DNA from: an uncultured Saprospiraceae bacterium
GTDB taxonomy: Bacteria > Bacteroidota > Bacteroidia > Chitinophagales > Saprospiraceae
Direction of reading: 5' to 3'
NCBI GenBank assembly: GCA_934699305.1
Contig: CAKUWM010000057.1
Coordinates: forward strand, 1-12,664
DNA: 12,664 nucleotides
The position numbers were made by a program, and so were the translations under genes. Below the pieces are notes generated by a model. It did not search any database, had not been told where the DNA came from, and saw only the letters and a program-made list of their open reading frames with translations. This document shows, piece after piece, positions 1 through 6,371 of the stretch. Numbering within the stretch: the first letter of the stretch is position 1; each line of letters begins with the position of its first letter.

Positions 1-630
1 GCCCTATGCCGCTTTACTCTCAATGGCTTTAATTCCCTGATGATATTAGATAAAGAACTCTCCAATCCGATGGACAATAGGCGTCGTGGTCTAAACTTAG
101 GCGAAGCGGCTTCCTTCCTCATCCTGGAATCAGAAACCAATGCAATAGATAGAGGGGCAACCATCTTTGGCTATGTCAGTGGTTATGGCAATACCAATGA
201 TTCACATCATCAGACAGCCAGCAGCAATGATGGGATCGGGGCACAGCTTGCTATGCGTTCAGCCTTAGAGGATGCCGGTTTAATGCCGGAAGATATTTCA
301 TATATCAATGCCCATGGCACCGGCACTATCAATAACGACCTGTCTGAAGGCAATGCAGTACAAGCTGTCTTCGAGAAAGTGCCACCCATCTCATCAACCA
401 AATCATATACAGGCCACACCCTGGCTGCATCGGGTTCTGTCGAAGCCATTTTTTCTCTTTTGTCACTACAATACAATGAACTATACCCTTCTCTTAGGTT
501 TGGCGAAGCGATAGAAGGTCACCGATTTGCTTCGTTTTCAGAGTGCTATACAACAGAGGTACAACACGTATTGTCCAATGCTTTGGGCTTTGGAGGCAAT
601 TGCTCTACCCTTATCTTCAGTAAAGCATAA
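1..630 (+). CDS. Beta-ketoacyl-ACP synthase, FabF/KS type (C-terminal 209 residues, 5' truncated)
   Basis: This is the C-terminal part of a condensing enzyme that joins malonyl-ACP units to a growing acyl chain. The reading frame is open from base 1, so the start and the active-site cysteine lie outside the window. The two catalytic histidines are visible: one in HGTGT (H105, counting from the first visible codon) and one in KSYTGHTLAASG (K134, H139). The C-terminal NALGFGGNCSTLIF is the usual glycine-rich end of the thiolase fold. The visible part therefore looks catalytically competent. The next gene starts 3 bases after the stop and encodes a cysteine-less ketosynthase-like protein, and a deacetylase follows. 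That pairing is known from aryl-polyene and flexirubin clusters, so I infer a role in polyene-type chain building rather than housekeeping fatty acid synthesis. It could still be a general FabF. Confidence 0.93.
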   Translation, partial: ALCRFTLNGFNSLMILDKELSNPMDNRRRGLNLGEAASFLILESETNAIDRGATIFGYVSGYGNTNDSHHQTASSNDGIGAQLAMRSALEDAGLMPEDISYINAHGTGTINNDLSEGNAVQAVFEKVPPISSTKSYTGHTLAASGSVEAIFSLLSLQYNELYPSLRFGEAIEGHRFASFSECYTTEVQHVLSNALGFGGNCSTLIFSKA

Positions 631-633
631 ATC

Positions 634-1509
634 ATGGATATCTATATCGCTCAATATAATGCCATCAGTCGATATTCTTTACACAATGGCATAATAATAG
701 AAGAAAAAAATGTCCCCGAACCGGAATATGAAACGGTCTTAGATCCGCGCTCTATGCGTCGTTTGAGTAAAATCTTAAAAATGGGAATATTCACTTCCTT
801 ATTGGCTATACGGAATATTAAGGTTGACGGTATTATATGTGCCACTTCTTTAGGCTGCACCTATGACACATACGCCTTTCTCAACAATTTGATTGAACGC
901 AAAGAAAATTTATTGACTCCTACCCCCTTCATTCAATCAACACACAACACGCTCGCCGGGACACTGGGCATTGTCACCGGTAATCATGGCTATAACATGA
1001 CCTGGAGTAATCGCAATTTTTCATTCTTTGATGCATTAGAAGATGCCATTTCAAGAATAATGCTCAGGAAAGGCTCAGCCTTTTTAGTGACTGCAGCCGA
1101 TGAAATGCCCGAAGAAATTGCTTCTATCATACAAATGATGCCATTCTCTACAACTGCCAATTTAAATGGTGAAGGCGCATCAGCTTTTGTCCTTAGTAAT
1201 ATATATTCTCCCAACTCTCACCAAATATTATCAACAGAAATCCTGCCAATCACCAAACTGGACGACTACCTATCTCAATTGAGTTCCTCCACCCACATTA
1301 TCAATACTCATCCGACTTATAAATGCCATCCATCATCCTTACACCACAATATAATCCATACCACCAGAAGCATGATAGACGATGCATTTGGACTTAGTAT
1401 TGCATGCCAATATGCGGATTTTCTAAAGCAAAAGTCCGATGACCACATTGAAATTGTCTGCCTCTCAGGAGACAAAGACAATGTTTCTGTGATAAAATTG
1501 AAAAAATAA
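634..1509 (+). CDS. Ketosynthase-like chain-length-factor protein without active-site cysteine
   Basis: A 291-residue protein of the ketoacyl-synthase-like family seen beside true ketosynthases in aryl-polyene/flexirubin clusters (Ketoacyl-synt_2 type). The family signature FIQSTHNTLAG is at residues 99-109. An N-terminal thiolase-like half continues through the FSFFDALEDAI segment (129-139) and AADEMPEE (154-161). No cysteine occurs between C75 and C231, and the place where a ketosynthase carries its nucleophile reads NRNFSFF, so condensing activity is unlikely. At 291 residues it is much shorter than the roughly 400 of a full ketosynthase. The C-terminal half keeps only a loose likeness (FGLSIACQYADFL near 252-264). 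By analogy with type II chain-length factors, I infer that it pairs with the upstream enzyme and sets chain length. The start at 634 leaves a 3-base gap after the upstream stop; no Shine-Dalgarno sequence is visible. Confidence 0.82.
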   Translation: MDIYIAQYNAISRYSLHNGIIIEEKNVPEPEYETVLDPRSMRRLSKILKMGIFTSLLAIRNIKVDGIICATSLGCTYDTYAFLNNLIERKENLLTPTPFIQSTHNTLAGTLGIVTGNHGYNMTWSNRNFSFFDALEDAISRIMLRKGSAFLVTAADEMPEEIASIIQMMPFSTTANLNGEGASAFVLSNIYSPNSHQILSTEILPITKLDDYLSQLSSSTHIINTHPTYKCHPSSLHHNIIHTTRSMIDDAFGLSIACQYADFLKQKSDDHIEIVCLSGDKDNVSVIKLKK

Positions 1510-1513
1510 TGCC

Positions 1514-2173
1514 ATGGTGTGGATACTACTTGGTTTGACACTGATTCTCAGTCTATTTACACTAGCAACTGTAAGTATCCGGGGTGGGATATTTATCAAA
1601 TCGATTACACAAAGTCCTTATAATACGGGCATTCTAACCTTTGATGACGGTCCACATCCGGTATATACACCACTCATCCTCGACTTATTAGACCAATATC
1701 AAATAAAAGCAATTTTTTTCTGCATAGGAAAAAATGCTGAAGCCCACCCCGAAATAGTTAGAAGGATCGCTGAATCCGGTCATCTTATTGGCAATCACAC
1801 ATTCTACCATTCCATCCGTTCTACTTTCTATGGTTGGGAAAAATATCTTTCCGAAATCAATACGACATCAGCATTATTAGAGAAAATCACCGGACAAAAA
1901 GTGCTTTATTTCAGGCCTCCCTTCGGCATCACCAATCCCTCCATTGCAAAAGCCATTCACAAAAGTGGATTGGTGTCTATGGCATGGAATATACGCACTT
2001 TTGATACATTGGCTAAAGATCCACAACGCCCGATACATAAAATTGAAAAATATTGGAATCGTCATTCTATTGTTCTACTCCATGATAGACTTAGTGTAAC
2101 AGTAGATATTTTAAAATACCTCTTAGAAAACAGTACAATACAGCAATCTCCAAATTTTATTATCACAAGGTAG
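1514..2173 (+). CDS. Polysaccharide deacetylase (NodB fold), membrane-anchored
   Basis: A 219-residue carbohydrate esterase family 4 protein, a metal-dependent hydrolase that removes acetyl groups from N-acetylated sugars. An uncleaved N-terminal membrane segment covers residues about 2-20. The NodB motifs follow in order: LTFDDGPHP (41-49, D44/D45 as base and metal ligand), GNHTFYHS with the metal-binding H95 and H99, RPPFG (134-138), and IVLLHD with H190 and D191. All key residues are present, so it should be active, on the outer face of the inner membrane if the anchor is read correctly. The domain nearly fills the protein. It starts 4 bases after the chain-length-factor gene, so it is in the same transcript. 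In such a cluster the substrate might be a lipid- or sugar-linked pigment intermediate rather than peptidoglycan; that is inference. No terminator is clear on its own strand after the TAG stop. Confidence 0.9.
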   Translation: MVWILLGLTLILSLFTLATVSIRGGIFIKSITQSPYNTGILTFDDGPHPVYTPLILDLLDQYQIKAIFFCIGKNAEAHPEIVRRIAESGHLIGNHTFYHSIRSTFYGWEKYLSEINTTSALLEKITGQKVLYFRPPFGITNPSIAKAIHKSGLVSMAWNIRTFDTLAKDPQRPIHKIEKYWNRHSIVLLHDRLSVTVDILKYLLENSTIQQSPNFIITR

Positions 2174-2204
2174 CGGAATATAAAGACGCAAGGGAAAGCT
2201 GTAT

Positions 2205-2225
2205 AAAAAAATTATAAGGCTATAA
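2205..2225 (-). terminator. Weak intrinsic terminator after tRNA-Ala/lysC
   Basis: Read on the minus strand, just past the tRNA 3' end, there is a small hairpin TTATA-GCCT-TATAA (2225-2212) followed at once by seven T residues (2211-2205). The stem is only five A-T pairs, so the signal is weak, but position and order fit an end for the lysC-tRNA transcript. It also lies between two converging transcription units. Confidence 0.4.
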
Positions 2226-2232
2226 AACAAAG

Positions 2233-2306
<74 letters not shown>

Positions 2307-2312
2307 TTGTTT

Positions 2313-3605
2313 TCAAATTCGTTCGATTAAAGGTATATCTTTTATCACTAACTGCACAGTATTTCGCAATCTTTCTTCCATTAAAATTATTTTTCCTTTC
2401 GTCATACTTTTAAGCACCTCCTCTTCATAATGCCTAATCGTAAGTAATTCAAGATCTTCTTCAACTGTTACAGAATATTCATCTTCCAGGATTTCTTTCA
2501 AGCGCTGTATCCTGTCCGGGATATTTGGCACACATACGGTAAACGATATTGCCGTATTGCGCATCATATTGATAAATATCCGTAGATCTGCAAAAACCTT
2601 AAAAAGCCTTGCCATGTGATGCTCAACTACAAAAGAAAAATCCCGGGTAGCAATGTGCAACAATGTCTGGTTTCTATCCAAGATAACTATTGGCGGATAA
2701 TGTTCTTCGACATCAGGCCCGATATAGGTTCCATCGATATCCGACTGGAGAAATGACTGTACGTATAATGGGATATTTTTATTTTGAAGCGGTTTTATTG
2801 TCTTTGGGTGAATCACGGATGCACCGTAATACGTCATTTCTATGGCTTCTTTGTAGGAGAGCCATGGCAACTTCTGAACATTTTTAAAAAGACGCGGATC
2901 GCCGGTAAGCACACCTTCTACATCCTTCCAGATAATCATCTTTTCGGCATCCAGGCAAAACGAAAGAATGGCAGCTGTAAAGTCAGAGCCCTCTCTACCC
3001 AAAGTTGTCGTATTGCCGTCAACTGTACTTCCAATAAATCCTTGCGTCAACACAAAAGCCCCTTGCTCAAGAACCGGCTTGACAGATACATCAACATTCT
3101 CTTGAGTGACATCCCAGTCTATCTGGGATTCCCGATAAGTATCGTCCGTCCTTATAACTGAACGAGCATCAATCCATTGGGTGGGCATTCCACTGCGGTT
3201 GAGGTAGGCTGCCACAATCCTCGTTGACAACAATTCTCCTATACTGACCAATTGATCATATATAAAGTCGTAATCCTTACTTCGGGGCGGTGTCGTTATC
3301 CAGGATATCTGGTTATAAAGTGCATCTACCTCGCCATAAATGGCATCATCCGGTCCAAAAAGCCCATCCATCAACATCTTATGGTGATCCTTGACAACCT
3401 TAAGGGCAGATTCTACTTCTCCGGTTTGATTAAAATGGGCATTCATTACAGCTTCGAGGTGGTTGGTTGTTTTACCTGAAGCCGAGATTATGACCACAAT
3501 TTTCTTCCCTGCATGTTGCTTGAGAATACCGGCAACATTACGGATACCTTCCACGTCTTTGATGGACGCTCCCCCAAATTTATAAACAAGGATGTGTTTT
3601 TTCAT
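2313..3605 (-). CDS. lysC: Aspartate kinase (aspartokinase), monofunctional
   Basis: A 430-residue kinase for the first step from aspartate to lysine, threonine, methionine and diaminopimelate: ATP-dependent phosphorylation of aspartate. The amino-acid-kinase domain starts with KFGGAS (9-14); the usual KFGGTS has A for T here. Also visible are SIGELLSTRI (121-130), TLGREGSDFTAAIL (201-214), the nucleotide-binding stretch IIWKDVEGVLTGDP (224-237) and GASVIHPKTI (261-270). Residues about 310-430 form an ACT-type regulatory region, which suggests feedback control by an end-product amino acid, but I cannot tell which one. Length is normal for a monofunctional enzyme, with no fused homoserine dehydrogenase. 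The start at 3605 fits a promoter ending about 33 bases upstream. tRNA-Ala follows 6 bases after the TGA stop. The upstream minus-strand genes belong to a separate unit about 180 bases away. Confidence 0.96.
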   Translation of the reverse strand: MKKHILVYKFGGASIKDVEGIRNVAGILKQHAGKKIVVIISASGKTTNHLEAVMNAHFNQTGEVESALKVVKDHHKMLMDGLFGPDDAIYGEVDALYNQISWITTPPRSKDYDFIYDQLVSIGELLSTRIVAAYLNRSGMPTQWIDARSVIRTDDTYRESQIDWDVTQENVDVSVKPVLEQGAFVLTQGFIGSTVDGNTTTLGREGSDFTAAILSFCLDAEKMIIWKDVEGVLTGDPRLFKNVQKLPWLSYKEAIEMTYYGASVIHPKTIKPLQNKNIPLYVQSFLQSDIDGTYIGPDVEEHYPPIVILDRNQTLLHIATRDFSFVVEHHMARLFKVFADLRIFINMMRNTAISFTVCVPNIPDRIQRLKEILEDEYSVTVEEDLELLTIRHYEEEVLKSMTKGKIILMEERLRNTVQLVIKDIPLIERI

Positions 3606-3638
3606 TCAATTTGTTGACTTAATATGATGAACGGAACG

Positions 3639-3668
3639 CAAAGATAAAAAAGTTAACTTTTTGGGAAA
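3639..3668 (-). promoter_or_regulatory. Putative lysC promoter with palindrome in the spacer
   Basis: On the minus strand TATCTTTG (3646-3639) matches the Bacteroidota -7 box TAnnTTTG exactly. A degenerate -33 box, TTTC for TTTG, sits 3668-3665, leaving the near-ideal spacing of about 18-19 bases. The expected start of transcription is near 3631, giving a leader of about 25 nt to the ATG at 3605. A 16-bp perfect palindrome with GTTAAC at its centre (3647-3662) fills most of the spacer, and its half AAAGTTAA recurs at 3666-3673 on the plus strand. This could be an operator that controls lysC. Confidence 0.6.
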
Positions 3669-3785
3669 GTTAAATGTATTTACTACTTAGCTTTACAATA
3701 CAAACCAATTTTTTTGAGAAAAATATACACTTCCAGGCAAACCCGGATGTGGGCAGAAGAAAGAAATAATGATAAAAACTATTAT

Positions 3786-4850
3786 CTACTGAAAATTAAA
3801 CATAAAAGCCTGCGGTATATAAATATAGCCCAACCGGCTGTCTTTCACCACGATTCTATCAATCATGATAGAAAATGGATTCTTCATTTCTTTGATAAGG
3901 TCAAGTGGATATGTCTCACCATTTTTCCAGTAATAGGCTTTATTCAAACTCCTGCCATCAAGATAAGTCCAACGCATTGATACGATGTCATATCTTTTAT
4001 CGTCGGCAAAAAGATTGATCGAATGATTGGTGATATTCTGAAGATAAGACTTGGCAAATATAGGACTGTCGGGCTTTGCAACCATTTTATTCCAATCAAG
4101 AGTTAATAGATTGGCATTCAGGATTTCGCCGGGCTCAGTCGTTACCAATAAATATTCATCAGTAGGCTTATTCATCGGATGGACGACAAAGTTGCGCTTT
4201 CCAAGAGCAACGGTAGAATCATTTTCTGATAAATAGTTGATAACCGTTTCGAATTTGGGGTAATGTTGAATAGATACTTTCGGAACGCGTTTGTAACCGT
4301 CAACAATTTTTTTATTCTCTTCAAGGGTCGTATCAATCTTCAATATCTGGCGACCATCATAACGTGTGACCAACTGGTATTTAAAACGATGATTTCTATT
4401 GACGATGGGTATAAAAAGCGGCTGAATGTATCCGGAACTATTGGGTTGGACATTGACCACAACAGTATAGTTATTATTATCCTCATCTTTAAGGACACAA
4501 ATAAATGAATCTCCGGCTTCTAATTTATTGACAATATCGCCAAATTCATTATCTGTCAATCTATTAGAATTGAGTCTAAAAGTCAATTCACGTTGTGCCC
4601 CTTCTTTATTCATTAAAAAAAGGTGTTTTTCTTTAAAAAGATTGACACTTTTTTGATCCTTATATAATTGAAAATCAACCCTACCTATGTTGGCTGCTTT
4701 ATTTTGTTCAACTTGTGCAACTCCTACAAAATCTTTGGGAGTGATGGCTTTTAAATCCACAGTAACAACGCCCCAACTCAGGGTAACTTCGGTGCACCAA
4801 CCGGAAACACACCATGCTGACATCATCAGCATCATCAAGTAAAATCGCAT
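3786..4850 (-). CDS. Exported protein of unknown function (354 residues)
   Basis: I do not recognise this family. Residues 1-20 look like a Sec signal peptide (M-R-F-Y, then a hydrophobic stretch with several Met, then W-C-V-S-G-W-C-T-E). The Cys residues are each preceded by Trp, so a lipoprotein box is not convincing. The mature part is soluble-looking, rich in beta-type alternation and lysine/asparagine, without membrane segments. A stretch around 100-135 (LTDNEFGDIVNKLEAGDSF, then a charged turn and a hydrophobic strand TVVVNV) faintly recalls the beta-rich GldM C-terminal region, but I would not assign it on that. An aromatic TYLDGRSLNKAYYWKNG run lies near 295-311. It sits 21 bases after the 123-residue gene on the same strand and probably forms an operon with it and the YtxH gene, which suggests a periplasmic or surface envelope role. 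Confidence 0.8.
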   Translation of the reverse strand: MRFYLMMLMMSAWCVSGWCTEVTLSWGVVTVDLKAITPKDFVGVAQVEQNKAANIGRVDFQLYKDQKSVNLFKEKHLFLMNKEGAQRELTFRLNSNRLTDNEFGDIVNKLEAGDSFICVLKDEDNNNYTVVVNVQPNSSGYIQPLFIPIVNRNHRFKYQLVTRYDGRQILKIDTTLEENKKIVDGYKRVPKVSIQHYPKFETVINYLSENDSTVALGKRNFVVHPMNKPTDEYLLVTTEPGEILNANLLTLDWNKMVAKPDSPIFAKSYLQNITNHSINLFADDKRYDIVSMRWTYLDGRSLNKAYYWKNGETYPLDLIKEMKNPFSIMIDRIVVKDSRLGYIYIPQAFMFNFQ

Positions 4851-4871
4851 CTAAAACTAAATGATCAAATA

Positions 4872-5243
4872 TTAATAATACATTTCACGCTCGGGATCAT
4901 AATAATCTTCAGGCTTGGAACGATTCCAATACTTTTTTGACGTGGTCTGTTTTACTGCGTCGTTTAGCGTAGGAAAGGGCTTGGCCGGCTTCTTCTCATC
5001 CGGAGTAAGCCACTCTTCAAGAGAATCCAGGATATCATCAACCGCCTTTGATTGAGCCAATGATTTGAGTATCTGCTGAATAGCTATGGTTCCAATCAAC
5101 TTAGCTACTCTACCTTTAGTACCTTTAAAGACATAGGTATCTAAAAGAAATGGAACCAAAACATCAAAGGCCAATTCAAAAACATCTAAATCGGAATTTT
5201 TCGACTTATTTGATGCTTCGTTATTTACATTTTCGGCAATCAT
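4872..5243 (-). CDS. Protein of unknown function (123 residues)
   Basis: I do not recognise this family. I chose the ATG at 5243 (MIAENVNNEASN) over the upstream ATG at 5333 for two reasons. The 30 extra residues look unlike coding sequence (mixed Phe, Pro and Cys). The longer frame also runs through a -7-like promoter box at 5300-5307 and into one arm of an inverted repeat at 5311-5325. The protein starts with an acidic, polar segment (1-18). A helical hydrophobic middle follows (about 20-60, DVFELAFDVLVPFLLDTY and AKLIGTIAIQQIL), perhaps a membrane-peripheral helix pair, then an amphipathic helix (KAVDDILDSLEEWL). The tail is basic and tyrosine-rich, ending REMYY. It lies between the YtxH-like gene and the exported 354-residue protein, all on the minus strand, so an envelope-associated role is likely but unproven. 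The longer start remains possible. Confidence 0.72.
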   Translation of the reverse strand: MIAENVNNEASNKSKNSDLDVFELAFDVLVPFLLDTYVFKGTKGRVAKLIGTIAIQQILKSLAQSKAVDDILDSLEEWLTPDEKKPAKPFPTLNDAVKQTTSKKYWNRSKPEDYYDPEREMYY

Positions 5244-5299
5244 AAAATAAAATGTTGTACATGGGATAAAATCAGGTGTTCGAGAATCAAAAATTGACT

Positions 5300-5307
5300 C
5301 AAAAGTA
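5300..5307 (-). promoter_or_regulatory. Possible -7 promoter box for the 123-residue gene
   Basis: TACTTTTG on the minus strand (5307-5300) matches TAnnTTTG. The nearest upstream TTTG (5334-5331) is 23 bases away, longer than the usual 19, so the promoter would be imperfect. Transcription from near 5293 would give a leader of about 50 nt to the ATG at 5243. The left arm of the 5311-5385 inverted repeat lies in the spacer. Confidence 0.35.
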
Positions 5308-5310
5308 GGA

Positions 5311-5385
5311 AATAAAATACCGAAAAAGCTCAAAATGTGCCTAACAAAATGTTATTTACACTCTAAAAAATTTCGGTATTTTATT
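5311..5385. repeat. 15-bp perfect inverted repeat spanning 75 bp
   Basis: Arm AATAAAATACCGAAA at 5311-5325 is matched exactly in reverse complement by TTTCGGTATTTTATT at 5371-5385, with 45 bases between. Inside the loop the octamer CAAAATGT occurs twice (5331-5338 and 5345-5352) with a period of 14. The element lies between the YtxH-like gene and the 123-residue gene. It could be a paired operator, a processed RNA structure, or the remnant or copy of a very small mobile element. There is no U-tract, so it is not a standard terminator. Confidence 0.75.
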
Positions 5386-5409
5386 ATCGTGAATCAAACA
5401 GACAGACCT

Positions 5410-5652
5410 TTAGGAAAGAATCTCGTCGGCAAGATCTGAAGTGGACTGTGCATACTGATCTTTCTTAGCTCTTATCTTATTGATACCTTCCAATACTTTT
5501 TCCCGAAGATCATTGGTAATCTTGTTGGTAGCATCAGAAATCTTATGTCTGGTGTCCTCGCCTTTTTCAGGTGCTAACAAAACGCCTAATGCTACACCGG
5601 CTGCTATCCCTGCGAATAAAGCCAAAACTGTTTTTCCTGCATCTTTGCTCAT
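5410..5652 (-). CDS. YtxH-domain small envelope protein
   Basis: An 80-residue protein with the YtxH signature: a single membrane segment (about residues 7-26, TVLALFAGIAAGVALGVLLA) running directly into APEKGEDTRHKI, followed by a charged amphipathic helix or coiled coil (about 38-72, KITNDLREKVLEGINKIRAKKDQYAQ). YtxH proteins are widespread small membrane proteins, often linked with general stress responses; their molecular role is not settled. The motif and length are typical for the family. The basic helix suggests that the C-terminal tail faces the cytoplasm, but I cannot prove orientation. It is first in a run of three minus-strand genes, although the 166-base gap after it contains a long inverted repeat and a possible internal promoter. 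The divergent region upstream holds no clear promoter for it. Confidence 0.9.
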   Translation of the reverse strand: MSKDAGKTVLALFAGIAAGVALGVLLAPEKGEDTRHKISDATNKITNDLREKVLEGINKIRAKKDQYAQSTSDLADEILS

Positions 5653-6004
5653 GTGATTATGTTTTATAGTTATTAAATAATAAAATACTTATTTCAGATT
5701 ATAACGACGCCAATAACCAAATATTGTATTGTAACGACTCTCATAACCCTCACCATAAGAAGGAATATTTATTCAAAAAAGTTCAATATTTATTAAAGTA
5801 AAATGCAAACTATTCCTTAATGAAAAAATAATCTAAAAAAATCCATTCTTTCATTCATCGTTGTTTTTAATACATTCATCTATTTTATTCAAAATATTAT
5901 CCTAAAGAAGGTACTAAGTAATACATAATACTATACAAATGTGTTATATTTGTGCTATCAATCCGTAAATTGATTCTGTTACGTACTTATAAATAAATTA
6001 AACA
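5653..6004. other. Divergent intergenic region, AT-rich (352 bases)
   Basis: No convincing gene: the ATG frames here stop within a few codons. It separates the YtxH-like gene (minus strand) from the PadR-type gene (plus strand) and should hold both promoters. Only the PadR side shows a clear -7 box (5945-5952). The 10-mer AATATTTATT occurs twice, at 5764-5773 and 5785-5794, 21 bases apart (two helical turns), which could be a pair of protein contacts, though such an AT-only word may repeat by chance. No TAnnTTTG box was found for the YtxH gene. Confidence 0.7.
5935..5953 (+). promoter_or_regulatory. PadR-operon -7 box overlapped by an inverted repeat (candidate operator)
   Basis: TATATTTG at 5945-5952 matches the TAnnTTTG -7 box. 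No good TTTG lies 19 bases upstream. Transcription would begin near 5959, giving a leader of about 45 nt to the ATG at 6005. The half sites ACAAAT (5935-5940) and ATTTGT (5948-5953) form a 6-bp inverted repeat with a 7-base spacer that covers the -7 box. PadR-family repressors commonly bind such dyads in their own promoters, so this is a natural candidate for autorepression. Confidence 0.5.
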
Positions 6005-6364
6005 ATGAGCACAAACGACATTACAGAAAGAGATGATATCAAAGTCGAGAATACCAAAGCTCAAATGCGAAAAGGTGTTTTGGAAATGTGTATTTTAGGT
6101 ATCATCGGCAATGAAGAGCTTTACACGTCGGACATCATCAATAAGTTAAAAGAAAATGACTTAGTCGTCGTGGAAGGTACCGTCTATCCCCTACTTACAA
6201 GGCTTAAAAATGGAGGACTATTGGAATATACCTGGAAAGAGAGTAATAGCGGACCTCCTCGTAAATATTACCGGATCACAGCTTCCGGCGAAGCCCTGCT
6301 ATCCGAATTACTTGAAAGCTGGAATCAACTTGTCAAAGTAGTCTCTAAAACAACTAAAAAATAA
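6005..6364 (+). CDS. PadR-family transcriptional regulator
   Basis: A 119-residue winged-helix DNA-binding protein of the PadR family. The domain covers residues about 20-105: KGVLEMCILGIIGNEELYTSDIINKLKENDL is the first helix pair, VVVEGTVYPLLTRLKNGGLLEYTW is the recognition helix, and GPPRKYYRITASGEALL is the beta-wing. It lacks the long C-terminal dimerisation domain of classic PadR, so it belongs to the short (subfamily-2-like) class, which dimerises through a final helix (here ESWNQLVKVVSK). The gene for a PspC-domain membrane protein starts 7 bases after its stop, a pairing common in Bacteroidota. I infer that it represses its own operon through the dyad at 5935-5953 and responds to an envelope or small-molecule signal. 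The effector cannot be read from the sequence. Confidence 0.93.
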   Translation: MSTNDITERDDIKVENTKAQMRKGVLEMCILGIIGNEELYTSDIINKLKENDLVVVEGTVYPLLTRLKNGGLLEYTWKESNSGPPRKYYRITASGEALLSELLESWNQLVKVVSKTTKK

Positions 6365-6371
6365 TCCGATC

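Noticed and set aside
3714..3980. 88-codon plus-strand frame between lysC and the exported protein
   Set aside because: Most of it lies antisense to the 3' end of the 354-residue gene; no promoter or recognisable motif supports it.
5244..5333. N-terminal extension of the 123-residue protein
   Set aside because: The extra 30 codons look non-coding, cross a promoter-like box and touch one arm of an inverted repeat; the internal ATG at 5243 is the better start.
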